Below are positions 18,249 to 28,366 of a DNA stretch of 64,000 nucleotides, piece after piece. Position 1 is the first letter of the stretch. Every line of letters starts with the position of its first letter. Below the pieces are notes generated by a model, which searched no databases, was not told where the DNA came from, and was given only the letters and a program-made list of their open reading frames with translations. This DNA comes from an uncultured Cellvibrionales bacterium (GTDB lineage Bacteria > Pseudomonadota > Gammaproteobacteria > Pseudomonadales > Dasaniaceae), in NCBI GenBank assembly GCA_913019905.1, contig CAJVZD010000019.1, positions 37,485-101,484 on the forward strand, given 5' to 3'. Position numbers and translations under genes: made by a program.

Positions 18249-18313
18249 GAGAGCAGATAGCTAAGGCATTTATATCTTATGCGTTAGCTATTCTGCATTC
18301 TCATTCTGCTCTC
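18249..18313. terminator. Intergenic hairpin between convergent genes
   Basis: Two alternative stems share the 5' arm: GCAGATAGCTAA at 18253-18264 pairs with TTAGCTA/TCTGC ending at 18296, and GAGAGCAGA at 18249-18257 pairs with TCTGCTCTC at 18305-18313. There is no T-tract. It may be a bidirectional terminator for the converging SDR and membrane-protein genes. Confidence 0.5.
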
Positions 18314-18458
18314 TAATCCTGCCCCCCATGCGCCACTCCCAACAGTTAGCAAACGCCGATTGCGAAGTCATCGTTAGCAAGTTGTCTAATAATAAAATTA
18401 CAGTAGCCGCAGCGGCTATGAATCGATCTAAAGATAAAAGAACATCTGTAACACGACG

Positions 18459-18860
18459 TTAACGATCAACAGCTCCCGAATTAGCATCGCTCGCCAATCG
18501 TCGCCGAGAAAATTCAAGCAACACAATCAAGACAAGTTCGACCACGGTAGAACGAATAGCTGGCTGACTAACACCGTCAATAAGCATATGTATGCTCCTG
18601 CCAAACAAAACCGTTAGCATGAAAACCACCGGAACCAGTAGCCAGGCACTCTGCCCAGGCCGCGACCCGTAAAGCGTAAAAAAGGCCACCATCATTAGTG
18701 CTCCCCCCAGATCACCCCGAAGCGTTCCAAGTCCTTCTGGACGGCTAGCCACGACGGCGAAACTAGCCTCCATGTCCACCGGCATAAACATAAAACCAAA
18801 ACTACCCAGCAAGATAAGAACACCCACCAAGGCCACGACTATCTGTAAAACTTTATTCAC
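18459..18860 (-). CDS. Small membrane protein, DUF4345-like
   Basis: 133-residue protein with four predicted membrane segments (IVVALVGVLILLGSFGFMF, GALMMVAFFTLYG, SAWLLVPVVFMLTVLFG, TVVELVLIVLLEF). The LRGDLGGALM motif and size resemble DUF4345-type proteins of unknown function. The N-terminal hydrophobic stretch may serve as a signal anchor. AAGGAAA precedes ATG 18860. It converges on the SDR gene and shares no operon with it. Confidence 0.7.
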   Translation of the reverse strand: MNKVLQIVVALVGVLILLGSFGFMFMPVDMEASFAVVASRPEGLGTLRGDLGGALMMVAFFTLYGSRPGQSAWLLVPVVFMLTVLFGRSIHMLIDGVSQPAIRSTVVELVLIVLLEFSRRRLASDANSGAVDR

Positions 18861-19155
18861 TGCAATTTCCTTTCGTTAAAGTTCTAAAAAAGTTGTTACA
18901 TTGTAATACAGCTGAGATTAATGGGCACTAACTATTGACGCACGCTGTGCCGATACATACAACTATCTCATTCTATCAAATAGTCGCGGGGCCTTAATAG
19001 GGCCTCCAGCCAGCTTTAGCTCACCGGATCATTGAGCACAGAAACGAGGACACAGTAAAAGAGGCGCAGGAAACAGGAAAGTAACAGATTCGTCTTGTGA
19101 GAAATCCAGTGCTCGATTACTATCGACTATTTTCGAACTCGTAGACTCATTTATT

Positions 19156-20493
19156 ATGCCTATCAATCAACTCAACAGTAATCCTGTTCACACCGTTGCT
19201 GTCATTGGCGCTGGCGCCTCTGGGCTCGTTACAGCGAGAGAACTGCTACGGCAAGGATTTGACGTTACTATTTTCGAGCAATCAGAACATGTCGGTGGCT
19301 TGTGGGTATACGACCCGGAAATAGAATCAGACGGACTCGGAACTCACAAAGAAAAACGTGTTCACTCGTCGCTTTACAGTTCGCTACGTACAAATTTGCC
19401 ACGGGACATCATGGCCTTTTCAGATTACACATTCGACTCAGACGGCGGCGGTTTGAATCAATGGCCGCGCTTTCCCCATCATACTCAAGTACGCGCCTAC
19501 CTCAACAATTTCGCGAGAGATTTTAACTTAGTCGAGAAAATTCAGTTCAATACACAAGTTATTCGACAGGAATACGAAACCAGCAGTTCAAAAATCACTC
19601 TTCATCTGAGCTGTGATACAGGACCAAATAAAACCTTTACGGAAAAATCCTTTGACGCCGTCGCCGTATGTAATGGCCATTTTTCCCAGCCAAGAGTTCC
19701 TGATTTGTCAGGCATGAACCATTTCTCTGGAGAGCTGTTACATAGCCACAACTACCGTCAACCAGACAGCTTTAAAAACCAACGTGTTGCTGTATTTGGT
19801 GTGTCTGCTTCCGGCGTAGACATCGCGCGGGAAATAGCGACGCAAGCTTCTGAAGTCTATTGGTGCGGAGATACGTTCAACCAATTTGAAGGTGAGGCGA
19901 TAACTGACCCCGAGCAAAAAAACCTGCACCTGTTTTCCTGTCCTACCGGGGCTGATGCAAATGGGAATATCACCTTTAAGAAAAATACTCCGAAACCTAT
20001 CGACACATTCATTTACGCGACCGGCTACCACTATAACTTTCCTTTTATCAAGCAGGAAGAAATCGTTAGCGTAGAAGATAATTATGTTTCACCGCTCTAC
20101 CAACAAATTATTCCGCCACACCATTGGAACATTGGTTTTATCGGCATACCTTTTTTAATCGTTCCTTTTCCTCTCTTTGAAATTCAAGCTCGCTGGTTTT
20201 CTCAGGTATTAAAGAAAAAAGTGATCCTACCAGACGCTGACGAGATGAAAGCATTGGTAGAAGCCAGAGAACTAGATCTAAAACACAGAAACCGAAAGAA
20301 GCGCCTGTATCATCAGCTGGGAGAAGACCAAATCGCTTACCTAAATAAATTACTCAGCGATACAAACGAGCCGGCATTATCTCAGTGGTTTTTGAAGTTG
20401 ATCGAAGAATGCCAGACTGTAAGAACAGAATATCCTTCCACCTACAGAGACGAGAAATATAGTAACCACGGCCCAACAAAATTGTCAGACTAG
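19156..20493 (+). CDS. Flavin-containing monooxygenase (FMO type)
   Basis: 445-residue class B flavoprotein monooxygenase. An FAD-binding GAGASG at residues 18-23, the FMO fingerprint FSGELLHSHNY (FxGxxxHxxxY), a second NADPH-binding GVSASG and an ATGYHYNFP segment are all in the expected order. FMOs use NADPH and oxygen to oxygenate soft nucleophiles such as amines and sulfides. The ribosome-binding site is weak, but no other start fits. The substrate is unknown; trimethylamine monooxygenase is one possible relative. It is flanked by noncoding DNA on both sides. Confidence 0.9.
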   Translation: MPINQLNSNPVHTVAVIGAGASGLVTARELLRQGFDVTIFEQSEHVGGLWVYDPEIESDGLGTHKEKRVHSSLYSSLRTNLPRDIMAFSDYTFDSDGGGLNQWPRFPHHTQVRAYLNNFARDFNLVEKIQFNTQVIRQEYETSSSKITLHLSCDTGPNKTFTEKSFDAVAVCNGHFSQPRVPDLSGMNHFSGELLHSHNYRQPDSFKNQRVAVFGVSASGVDIAREIATQASEVYWCGDTFNQFEGEAITDPEQKNLHLFSCPTGADANGNITFKKNTPKPIDTFIYATGYHYNFPFIKQEEIVSVEDNYVSPLYQQIIPPHHWNIGFIGIPFLIVPFPLFEIQARWFSQVLKKKVILPDADEMKALVEARELDLKHRNRKKRLYHQLGEDQIAYLNKLLSDTNEPALSQWFLKLIEECQTVRTEYPSTYRDEKYSNHGPTKLSD

Positions 20494-20854
20494 GAAAAAC
20501 ATCCATCTCACGAAGAATGTCACTCAACGCACAGCCTGGCTTGACCTTCGAGTTCTTTCGGAAAAAGAAGCGCGTAAGATCGGCGATAGCTAACCCGAAC
20601 TGTAAGAACGCTAGTTGAAGAGAAGACGCGTAAACTCATAAGCATCTTAATAAAAACAAGATCGTCATATTTTCGAGCGTCGCAAATTCCTATTCGGGTG
20701 CGCAATTAATAATGCCTACCATGATTTGTCGCAAGGAAATCCATACCAAATCATCTAGAATCAAAACTAATTTTAGAGCTCGTCAGTTTTTCTGTAATAC
20801 CAAGATTTTCCTGTAATACCCATACTGCCCTATGACTGCAATGACAGGTGAGAC
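20494..20854. other. Intergenic region with an 18-bp direct repeat
   Basis: No gene is supported. Two adjacent copies of an AGTTTTTCTGTAATACCA-like unit lie at 20785-20802 and 20803-20820, in the leader of cbpA. Confidence 0.65.
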
Positions 20855-21802
20855 ATGGAATTTAAAGACTACTACAAAATATTAGGTGTCAAACTCGATG
20901 CGGATGACAAGGCAATCAAAACAGCGTATCGAAAACTGGCCAGAAAATATCACCCGGACGTTAGCGATCACCACGAAGCAGAAGACAAATTTAAAGAAGT
21001 CAACGAAGCTTTCGAAGTGTTAAAAGACCGTGGTAAACGCGACGAATACGATCAACTACGGCAATACGGCTCCAGTGGCGAACAATTCCAACCACCCCCC
21101 GGGTGGACATCGTCGCAACCCTTTGACGACCAGAATGACGGTCGATTTCAAGACGGATTTTCAGACTTTTTTTCCTCCATTTTCGGCAATGCCAAACAAC
21201 AAGGATTTACTTCGAATTCTCCTTTTGATCGAAAAGGACAAGATATTGAAACTGAACTGCCGATCTTTCTTGAAGACACTTTATCGGACGAATCCAAAAC
21301 CATTTCCTATCACCTACCCCAGTACGAGACGGACGGCCGGGTCACGGAAATCAATAAAACACTGAATGTAAAAGTTCCAGCCGGGGTTAGCGACGGAGAA
21401 CGTATCCGGCTGCAAGGACAGGGGCACCCAGGTCTCGGCGGCGCGCCGAGTGGCGATCTTTACTTGAGAATTCGTCTCGTACCCCACCCTCTGTTTGACG
21501 TAGAGGGCCATAACCTGACCATCATCGTGCCGATAGCACCTTGGGAAGCGGCGCTGGGCACTAAAATTCAGGTCCCAACACTGTCGGGAAAAATCAATTT
21601 GTCTATTCCAGCCAAAAGCCAAACAGGGCAACGCTTGCGTATAAAAGGCAAAGGCCTGATTAGGAAAATTGGCGTCGGAGATCTATTTGCAGTGCTAAAA
21701 GTAGTCATGCCTTCGGCGGCAAACGATGAGATAAAAGCACTTTGGGAACAGTTAGCGAGTAAAGCTTCCTTCGACCCAAGAGAAGAATGGAGTAAACGGT
21801 AA
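20855..21802 (+). CDS. cbpA: Curved-DNA-binding co-chaperone CbpA
   Basis: 315-residue type II J-domain protein. The J-domain is at residues 1-70 with HPD at 33-35. A Gly/Phe-containing linker follows, and then the two DnaJ C-terminal substrate-binding domains, with no zinc-finger CxxCxGxG repeats. This layout matches CbpA, a DnaK partner that also binds curved DNA. AGGTGA precedes ATG 20855. The stop codon overlaps the start of cbpM in a TAATG arrangement, the usual operon of a co-chaperone with its modulator. Confidence 0.95.
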   Translation: MEFKDYYKILGVKLDADDKAIKTAYRKLARKYHPDVSDHHEAEDKFKEVNEAFEVLKDRGKRDEYDQLRQYGSSGEQFQPPPGWTSSQPFDDQNDGRFQDGFSDFFSSIFGNAKQQGFTSNSPFDRKGQDIETELPIFLEDTLSDESKTISYHLPQYETDGRVTEINKTLNVKVPAGVSDGERIRLQGQGHPGLGGAPSGDLYLRIRLVPHPLFDVEGHNLTIIVPIAPWEAALGTKIQVPTLSGKINLSIPAKSQTGQRLRIKGKGLIRKIGVGDLFAVLKVVMPSAANDEIKALWEQLASKASFDPREEWSKR

Positions 21803-22098
21803 TGACTTATCAAACTATGACATTCGACGAATTGTGTTTTACCACTCAATTACCCGCAGAGATAGTTTTCGAGATCATCGAACAGGGTATTGTTGACCCA
21901 GGCGGAGACCTACCGGAAAACTGGGCCTTTGACGCCAACATGATCACTCTGACAAAAAAAGCCTGCCGGCTCCATAGAGACCTTGGTATTGACTGGTCTG
22001 GAATTGCACTGGCAATAAGTTTGATTGATGAACTGGAACGCGTTCGAGAAGAAAACAAGCAGCTTAGACGTCGATTGAAACGATTTATTGCCGATTAA
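21802..22098 (+). CDS. cbpM: Chaperone modulator CbpM
   Basis: 98-residue protein translationally coupled to cbpA through the overlapping TAATG. It has the MerR-like/CbpM pattern: an acidic N-terminal ELCFTTQLP... region, a WAFDANMITLTKKACRLHRDL helix group and a C-terminal coiled coil. CbpM binds the J-domain of CbpA and blocks its co-chaperone and DNA-binding activity. Assignment rests on position and size more than sequence identity. Confidence 0.9.
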   Translation: MTYQTMTFDELCFTTQLPAEIVFEIIEQGIVDPGGDLPENWAFDANMITLTKKACRLHRDLGIDWSGIALAISLIDELERVREENKQLRRRLKRFIAD

Positions 22099-22226
22099 AA
22101 GTAAACATTCAAAAACGACTTCAACTCTTACAGGATGGCTAATAGTCAAAGCGACTCGATCGCTGTAAAAGCCAGCAGCGACTATCCCGGTATTTTTCGA
22201 CAGTCACCGCGCTGTCGTTCGCATCA

Positions 22227-23180
22227 TCAATGTATTTCCGACGACTTGTGGAAAAAATCCCATATCAACTCACTCGCTGAAATGTCTATCGTGGTGTAAC
22301 CCAACTGCTTAGAGGGCAACCCTCCGGGCCACGTATGACCGCCGCCCTTAATAAGATACCACTCGGTGTCCGCGTCGCAATTATCCCAAAATATCCGGCG
22401 AACTTCGTTACTGACCCGCTCCTCAAGAGCAGCGTCGTCACAGCCATTATGCATAGCCCACCGCTGCATAACTTCTTCCATGGGAGGATCAAACCAAGGA
22501 GATTCGGATCCGTCAATTGGCACTATGTAATCCTTATCTCCCTGAAATGAAAGGGTTGGACGCGGACCCGCATTAGCACATTCCTCTGCGGCATAGTATC
22601 GGTAAGTGACCGGGGCAAAGGATTTAAATGGAGTATCGACCAGACAAGCGAGGGCTGACACCATATCTCCTCCCGCCGACATACCCGTGGCAAAAAAATC
22701 CTTGGTACAGTACTCACTCTTAACGTGCTCGACAAGCTCGAGTACAAAATCAATATCGTAATTTCGCTTCCGAAGGTTAGCTTCCCAGGCGTGGTCCCAA
22801 TAACTGGCTAATGGATGCTTCTTATCGGCAAAGACTTTATTGGCATCGGGCATAACGAGAATGACTTCGTTGCGGTCAGCGATTTCGGTAAAATCAGCGT
22901 ACCGGAATTGAGTAGCCGCCGACGAACCGGAACCATGGAAATTAAATATCACGTCAGCGCAGGATTGCTCGCTAAAACCCTCCGGCAAGCGTAAGAGCCA
23001 TTTTCGCTCTATGCCGGCTTTTGTTGTCAAAGAGAACTTTTCATAGGGCGAGCGTAACAACTCATCAGCCGCCTTTCGTTCGGCAGCAGATTCGACAGCC
23101 ACCGTACTTTTAGGCAATCCTCCGCAGGAACCGATACAAAGACAAAAAACAGTTAAGCTCAATAATTTATACATAATCAT
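22227..23180 (-). CDS. LpqC-like PHB-depolymerase-family esterase, probable lipoprotein
   Basis: 317-residue exported alpha/beta hydrolase. The N-terminus has a short hydrophobic segment ending in IGSCGG, a lipobox-like site, so it may be a lipoprotein. The nucleophile motif GMSAGGDM is near residue 165, an oxyanion FHGSGSSA segment is at about 80, and the histidine of GGGHTWPGG is near 287. The family includes poly(3-hydroxybutyrate) depolymerases and feruloyl-esterase-like enzymes. PHB as substrate is plausible given the phasins at 7-8 kb but unproven. Start choice between ATG 23180 and ATG 23174 is open. Confidence 0.85.
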   Translation of the reverse strand: MIMYKLLSLTVFCLCIGSCGGLPKSTVAVESAAERKAADELLRSPYEKFSLTTKAGIERKWLLRLPEGFSEQSCADVIFNFHGSGSSAATQFRYADFTEIADRNEVILVMPDANKVFADKKHPLASYWDHAWEANLRKRNYDIDFVLELVEHVKSEYCTKDFFATGMSAGGDMVSALACLVDTPFKSFAPVTYRYYAAEECANAGPRPTLSFQGDKDYIVPIDGSESPWFDPPMEEVMQRWAMHNGCDDAALEERVSNEVRRIFWDNCDADTEWYLIKGGGHTWPGGLPSKQLGYTTIDISASELIWDFFHKSSEIH

Positions 23181-23697
23181 CCACGTTTAGCCACCGTAAC
23201 TTATGGCATTTGACATCCCCCGAGTACAGAGTCTTCACTCGCGAAAGCGAAAACATCAAATAGCAACATACTCTCACATTGCACTCGAAAATATATTATC
23301 CGTCTATCGACATTTCTCTTTTTTCCCCAATGTTAAAATGTCGTTCAACTAGTAAAACTAGACTGAGGCAGGCGCAACTTTTATATCGTCGCCAAATATA
23401 TAACATACCTTTGTGCGGGTAAAGTATTGAGCTCGAACCCGAATGAACTATACTTCTTCGATACCAAAATAGAAAAACCCAAGGCAATTCATTAGCTCAA
23501 GCTTTCTGGCGGTAGGCGAAATAGGCCGGCATGACGGGATGCTCACACCGGAAGAAACACCTGAAGACCAAACGGTTTAGTCTATCAGACTCAACACGAT
23601 GCAGGCTTGACACAAAACAAGATTGAAAGAAGAGTAAACAAAAATGAAACACGAGCCAGGGAATTCAAAATAAAATGCCTCACGTGACACGCTGATC
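23181..23697. other. Divergent intergenic region, no gene seen
   Basis: 517 bp between the reverse esterase gene and the forward AraC regulator. Promoters for both should lie here, but I see no clear elements and no supported reading frame. Confidence 0.5.
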
Positions 23698-24774
23698 ATG
23701 GAACACTACTTAGCTAACCCGGCCATATGCCTGCCGGGACTAAAACTGGCCCGCGAAAAAGGATTGGACATTTCTCTGCTAATCGGCAACATGGGCCTAT
23801 CGGAACCACTCTTTCAAAATCTTTTAGACGGAACCTTGCTCAAGGTCGATACCTCAGAATTTCTCAGCACCATTCAACAACTACAATTTCTGAAAAACTT
23901 ACAGCGCTACTTCAAAGATCCCGCCATCGGCTTGACAATCGGTCGCTCTTCCAACTTTGCCGATCTTGGGATACTCGGGTTAACCATGCTCAGTGCCCCA
24001 AGTCTACGCCAAGCGATGCTGGTTGGTGCGCTCTACTCGCGTATCGGTGGCACCTTAAACCAGATTCAATGCCAGGAAAAAGACGATAAACTCGTCATTA
24101 CTGTTACGGCGCCCGTGCTGGAACCTCATCTTCAACGCTATATAATCGAAGAGCAATTTTCTGCCTTTGCCAGTTACATAACAGAACTATTACACCATCA
24201 AACCTCGAGTGAGTCGTTATTTGAAAGACTTTGCTTCGCTTACCCTGAACCCATTCACAGTGGTCGCTACCGGGACCTTTTCCGCTGTCCTATCAGTTTC
24301 AGCAGCGACAGCAACGAGTGTTGGATTAACCCGCAAAACCTTGCGACCCCGGCAGCTTATGCCAACGCTGCCTCATTCGCGGCCTGCAGCATTCTGTGCC
24401 AAAATGCGATGGACTCACTGCGAGAAAAAGATGCGATCATCCGCGAACTTAAGTCATGGCTAACTAGCTTACCCCAGGAATTTCCCAAGCTAGATCAGGC
24501 CGCATTGCAGCTGGGTATCAACAGCCGTGCTCTGCGTCGAAAGCTAGAGGACCTCAACACCAGCTTTACGCGTTTAGTTGCCGAAACAAAAGACGAGCAA
24601 GCTAAATTTTTGCTGACTAAGGCGGATGTTTCTATTCAAGACATCAGCGAGTTATTAGGCTATAGCGAAGTCGCGAACTTTCGGCGAGCTTTTAAGGCGT
24701 GGACCGGTGTAACACCTCAACATTATCGGAAAAGCTCTCAGGCCAATAACTCCCCCCCACCTCCTCTCGCCTAG
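23698..24774 (+). CDS. AraC-family transcriptional regulator
   Basis: 358-residue regulator with an N-terminal effector-binding domain of the arabinose_bd/OruR type (about residues 1-200) and a C-terminal double helix-turn-helix (about 260-345) containing ISELLGYSEVANFRRAFKAW and TGVTPQHYRK, the standard AraC signature. The first codon has no obvious ribosome-binding site. It is followed 188 bp later by a desaturase-like gene and a small exported protein on the same strand, which may be its targets. Effector unknown. Confidence 0.93.
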   Translation: MEHYLANPAICLPGLKLAREKGLDISLLIGNMGLSEPLFQNLLDGTLLKVDTSEFLSTIQQLQFLKNLQRYFKDPAIGLTIGRSSNFADLGILGLTMLSAPSLRQAMLVGALYSRIGGTLNQIQCQEKDDKLVITVTAPVLEPHLQRYIIEEQFSAFASYITELLHHQTSSESLFERLCFAYPEPIHSGRYRDLFRCPISFSSDSNECWINPQNLATPAAYANAASFAACSILCQNAMDSLREKDAIIRELKSWLTSLPQEFPKLDQAALQLGINSRALRRKLEDLNTSFTRLVAETKDEQAKFLLTKADVSIQDISELLGYSEVANFRRAFKAWTGVTPQHYRKSSQANNSPPPPLA

Positions 24775-24962
24775 ACTCAACGATGGCATTTTCCTTGGTC
24801 AAAACTGACCCCCAAGCGGGCAGTTCTCACCTTATAAAGCGAAATTATTTGTTTCAAAATAGCACCTTACAAAGGGCACACTGAGCAGTTTGACTTAAAA
24901 GACTCCTGCGCGATTGCCAAAACCATCACCAATATCAATGCAATAAAACCCAGGAACGCATT

Positions 24963-25865
24963 ATGTGGACAGAATTCGCCGTTAACATTTCCAGTGTCGC
25001 CGTAATAATTTACGTGTTTCTGGCCTTAATTGAGGTTAGTTTGGATTTAGCCCACAAAGAAGGACATTACAAACTCAAAGATTCATTGTGTAGCATGACA
25101 ATGGGCGGGTTTTATCTCGGCACCAAATTGTTAATGAAAAGCCTAACACTCGTCGTTCTGTTATTTGCAGGTCAATATTCGGTATTTGATTTTAGCGCAC
25201 AGTGGTGGCTGTTCCCTGTGGCCTATATCGTGGCGGATTTTTGCTTCTATTGGTTGCACCGTTTTATTCACGAAGTACGCATCGGGTGGGCGGCGCATAT
25301 TAACCATCACTCCAGTCAAGAGTATAATCTGGCGGGAACAGCCTTACGACAATCCTTTGCCGAGCCCATAATGGAACCCTTTTTTTACGCGCCTATGGTG
25401 CTAATAGGTTTTGATCCCCTAATGACGCTTGCGGCTATCGAAGTCAATCTTATTTACATGTACTGGCTGCATACTCGAAAAATTGGCAAATTGCATAGTG
25501 TATTCGAGTTCTGGTTCAGCACGCCGTCTCATCACCGAGTTCATCACGCTTGTAATGTTCAATACCTGGACAAAAATTATGGAGGAACATTGATTATTTT
25601 TGACCGAATGTTTGGCAGTTTTGAAGAGGAAGATGAGTGTGTTGTGTTTGGCATTCCGGAACAAATCAATACCTTCAATCCCATCGTCGTCAGCTTTCAC
25701 GGCTGGATCGCGTTGGCGCGAGACATAATAAAAACGCCGGGATTACTAAACAAGACGAAACTGTTGTTCATGCCTCCAGGCTGGGCTCCCGATGGACGTG
25801 GGCTTACCACGAAAGAAAAACAGTCTGCTTACTACGGCAATGAAAAACAGCTAATGAGTCTCTAG
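24963..25865 (+). CDS. Sterol-desaturase/fatty-acid-hydroxylase family membrane protein
   Basis: 300-residue integral-membrane di-iron enzyme of the FA_hydroxylase family. The His-box series HRFIHE, HINHHSS and HHRVHHACN is present between hydrophobic helices, in the order that defines the family. Members hydroxylate or desaturate lipids, sterols or carotenoids. AGGAA precedes ATG 24963. The next gene begins three bases after the stop, so the two are coupled. Substrate not assignable. Confidence 0.9.
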   Translation: MWTEFAVNISSVAVIIYVFLALIEVSLDLAHKEGHYKLKDSLCSMTMGGFYLGTKLLMKSLTLVVLLFAGQYSVFDFSAQWWLFPVAYIVADFCFYWLHRFIHEVRIGWAAHINHHSSQEYNLAGTALRQSFAEPIMEPFFYAPMVLIGFDPLMTLAAIEVNLIYMYWLHTRKIGKLHSVFEFWFSTPSHHRVHHACNVQYLDKNYGGTLIIFDRMFGSFEEEDECVVFGIPEQINTFNPIVVSFHGWIALARDIIKTPGLLNKTKLLFMPPGWAPDGRGLTTKEKQSAYYGNEKQLMSL

Positions 25866-25868
25866 ACC

Positions 25869-26339
25869 ATGAACATCAATCGGCAATTTCTTTATGCACT
25901 GTTTCTTTCGATTTTATTGTGCGCTCCGCTTAACTCCGCCGCGAATTTTACCATCGATCAAAGAAACCTATCGGCTGAGAACTGGTTTATAAATCATTAT
26001 GCACCACTGTGGAAAAACGGAGACAATCTCCTATTGAAAAAATTGGAATATTTTTACCATCCAAGCGGTTTTATGCGCCAACAAGGAAAACTCATTCAAT
26101 GGCAATTTCCCGCCACTTTTGAAGGACTGCTACTATCGGTTAAAGAAGCTGGCTGGCAGAGCGCAAAAGTCCTCAGCATTCAGCCACAACAGATTAACCA
26201 ACATAGTGTGGCTCTAACGGTAATATGGCAATCGGAGTACTCAAGTCGTGCGAAAGTTATTAGCTGCGAATGGTATCTTGCAGACTTCGAGCAGAGTCGC
26301 TGGCGAATTACTCAGCACAACTTTATCCATTGTCTTTAA
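25869..26339 (+). CDS. Exported hypothetical protein, NTF2-like fold possible
   Basis: 156-residue protein with a clear signal peptide (FLYALFLSILLCAPLNSAA, cleavage near residue 25). The rest alternates short strands and helices with aromatic-rich ends (QWQFPATFEG, WRITQHNFIHC), resembling NTF2-like/DUF4440-like proteins, but I cannot name the family firmly. It is translated immediately after the desaturase gene and is probably periplasmic. It may bind a product or intermediate of its neighbour. Confidence 0.72.
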   Translation: MNINRQFLYALFLSILLCAPLNSAANFTIDQRNLSAENWFINHYAPLWKNGDNLLLKKLEYFYHPSGFMRQQGKLIQWQFPATFEGLLLSVKEAGWQSAKVLSIQPQQINQHSVALTVIWQSEYSSRAKVISCEWYLADFEQSRWRITQHNFIHCL

Positions 26340-26373
26340 TAACTAAATGGGAGAGCTTCAAACACTAGATAAG

Positions 26374-26417
26374 TTGACGAAGCGCCCGGGGGGGGTTCTT
26401 CGTTAACCGTTAACGAA
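26374..26417. promoter_or_regulatory. Overlapping hairpin and palindrome between convergent genes
   Basis: A stem pairs 26374-26382 (TTGACGAAG) with 26398-26406 (CTTCGTTAA, one G:U), with an eight-G tract in its loop. The same 3' arm also forms a perfect 9-1-9 palindrome, TTCGTTAAC-C-GTTAACGAA, at 26399-26417. The two structures are mutually exclusive. No T-run follows, so terminator function is only a guess. Confidence 0.6.
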
Positions 26418-26542
26418 AAGCCAGGAGCCTCTACAATGTAGATTATAGATCTTGGGTTTCTAGTGGTATTAACCGCGTATTTTCCGAAGCTTACAACACC
26501 GCGCGTACTCATCGAAGCACATCGCAGTGTTATTTAGATCCC

Positions 26543-28366
26543 TTAGTTGTCAATCGTCATACCTTCCATAGACCCTTCGTCACGCCATTCGGCCAAACGC
26601 TTGAAATAGGCATCCGACCCACCTCCGTAAGGACCATTTCTAACGCTCAAGGGATTCGGCTTACCTTCATTGTTATAATACCCCGGTGTACACTGGGCTT
26701 GAAACGACTCGCTAAACCGAGCGAGGCTAATGACTTCCTGAACCCAGGCATCTTCTGCTTCAGCAGAAACCTCAACCGCCTTGATATCATTGTCCAGCGA
26801 TTGCCGAATCACGTAGGCTATATGAGTCGCTTGTTCGCTCATCGCATGTGGGAAGTTAACGGTAAAACCCGACTGCGCTTGACTAATGATAAAACAGTTC
26901 GGAAATCCGTGAGTATGAATGCCGTGCAAGGTCGAAATACCCTCAGACCATTTATCTTTCAGACTAATGCCATCACGACCTTTTAAGTCGTAGCCAGAAC
27001 GCCGAGTATAATCGGTTCCCACTTCAAAACCGGTGGCGAAAATAAGGCAGTCCAGCTCGATCTCTTCACCATTGGCAACGATGCCATTTTCAGTGATACG
27101 GTCAATTCCTTTGCCTTCGGTATTAACCAACGTCACTCCGGGCAAATTAAATGCGTCCAGATATTCGTCATTGAAACAAGGCCTCTTGCAAAATTGTCGA
27201 TAATAGGGTTTTAGGCCTTCTGCGGTGGATTCGTCTTCCACTACCGAGTCAACTCTAGTGCGAATTTGTTCCATCTTCTGAAAATCAGCCAATTCCATTT
27301 TCTCAACAATTTCAGCAGGGTTAAGCGGCTGGTCAGACTGAAAGTTAACCATGGTTGCCAGGTTCCGAATTATTTCCGTCCAACCGTCGCCAACCAAATC
27401 CTCTTTCTGATAACCTCCCGACACAAGTGTATTAAAGTTTTTCATGCGCTCTGCTTGCCAACCCGACTGTAAACTTTCTTTCCACTGGGGATCTGTCGGC
27501 GTATTGTTACGAACATCAATAGACGAAGGCGTGCGTTGAAAAACGAACAGTTGGTCAGCCCCTTTGGCCAAGTGAGGAACACATTGCACCGCGGTAGCCC
27601 CGGTACCTATGATGCCGACGCGCTTTCCCTTTAATTTACTTAAGTCTCCCTCTGAATTACCACCGGTGTATTGGTAGTCCCAACGACTCGTATGAAAAGT
27701 ATGACCTTTAAATTGGCTGATACCTTCGATACCTGGCAGCTTAGGTCGATTAAGGGGGCCATTAGACATACAAACAAAACGCGCCGTCATCCGGTCGCCA
27801 CGATTGGTACGGATGATCCAACGGGCAATAGACTCATCCCATTCCAGCCCCTTAACTTCAGTTTGAAAACAAGCATTCCTATACAGGTCGTATTTCTCTC
27901 CTATCGCCTTCGAATGGGCTAGAATTTCCGGAGCTCGGGTATATTTTTCTTTCGGTACGAAATTTAACTCTTCCAACAAAGGTAAATAAATATAGGATTC
28001 AACATCGCAAGCGGCACCGGGATAGCGGTTCCAATACCAGGTACCGCCAAAATCGCCACCCTTTTCAATTATACGAATGTCCTTTATTCCTGCTTCACGG
28101 AGGCGGGCACCTGTGAGCAAGCCACCAAAGCCACCCCCAATCACGACCACATCCACATCGTCTTCCAGAGGTTCACGGGAAAACCCCGGCTGTACATAGG
28201 GGTCGTCGATGTAATGGGAAAAATCACCCAACATTTCTTGATATTGGCTATTACCATCTCCGCGTATTCGCTTGTCTCTTTCGACACGGTACTTCTCGCG
28301 CAAGGCGTCAGGGTCAAATCCTAAGTCTTGAGATTGAGCTGTGGAATCTAGAGTTGTTTCCGTCAT
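26543..28366 (-). CDS. Baeyer-Villiger-type flavin monooxygenase
   Basis: 607-residue class B flavoprotein. The FAD motif GGGFGG at residues 77-82, GGTWYWNRYPGAACD (110-121 region), the Baeyer-Villiger fingerprint FKGHTFHTSRWD at 219-230 (FxGxxxHxxxW), and a NADPH-binding GTGATAVQ segment are present. Length and an N-terminal extension of about 60 residues match the cyclohexanone/phenylacetone-monooxygenase group. Such enzymes insert oxygen next to ketones to form esters or lactones. GGGGAGA precedes ATG 28366. The gene stands alone. Confidence 0.94.
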   Translation of the reverse strand: MTETTLDSTAQSQDLGFDPDALREKYRVERDKRIRGDGNSQYQEMLGDFSHYIDDPYVQPGFSREPLEDDVDVVVIGGGFGGLLTGARLREAGIKDIRIIEKGGDFGGTWYWNRYPGAACDVESYIYLPLLEELNFVPKEKYTRAPEILAHSKAIGEKYDLYRNACFQTEVKGLEWDESIARWIIRTNRGDRMTARFVCMSNGPLNRPKLPGIEGISQFKGHTFHTSRWDYQYTGGNSEGDLSKLKGKRVGIIGTGATAVQCVPHLAKGADQLFVFQRTPSSIDVRNNTPTDPQWKESLQSGWQAERMKNFNTLVSGGYQKEDLVGDGWTEIIRNLATMVNFQSDQPLNPAEIVEKMELADFQKMEQIRTRVDSVVEDESTAEGLKPYYRQFCKRPCFNDEYLDAFNLPGVTLVNTEGKGIDRITENGIVANGEEIELDCLIFATGFEVGTDYTRRSGYDLKGRDGISLKDKWSEGISTLHGIHTHGFPNCFIISQAQSGFTVNFPHAMSEQATHIAYVIRQSLDNDIKAVEVSAEAEDAWVQEVISLARFSESFQAQCTPGYYNNEGKPNPLSVRNGPYGGGSDAYFKRLAEWRDEGSMEGMTIDN

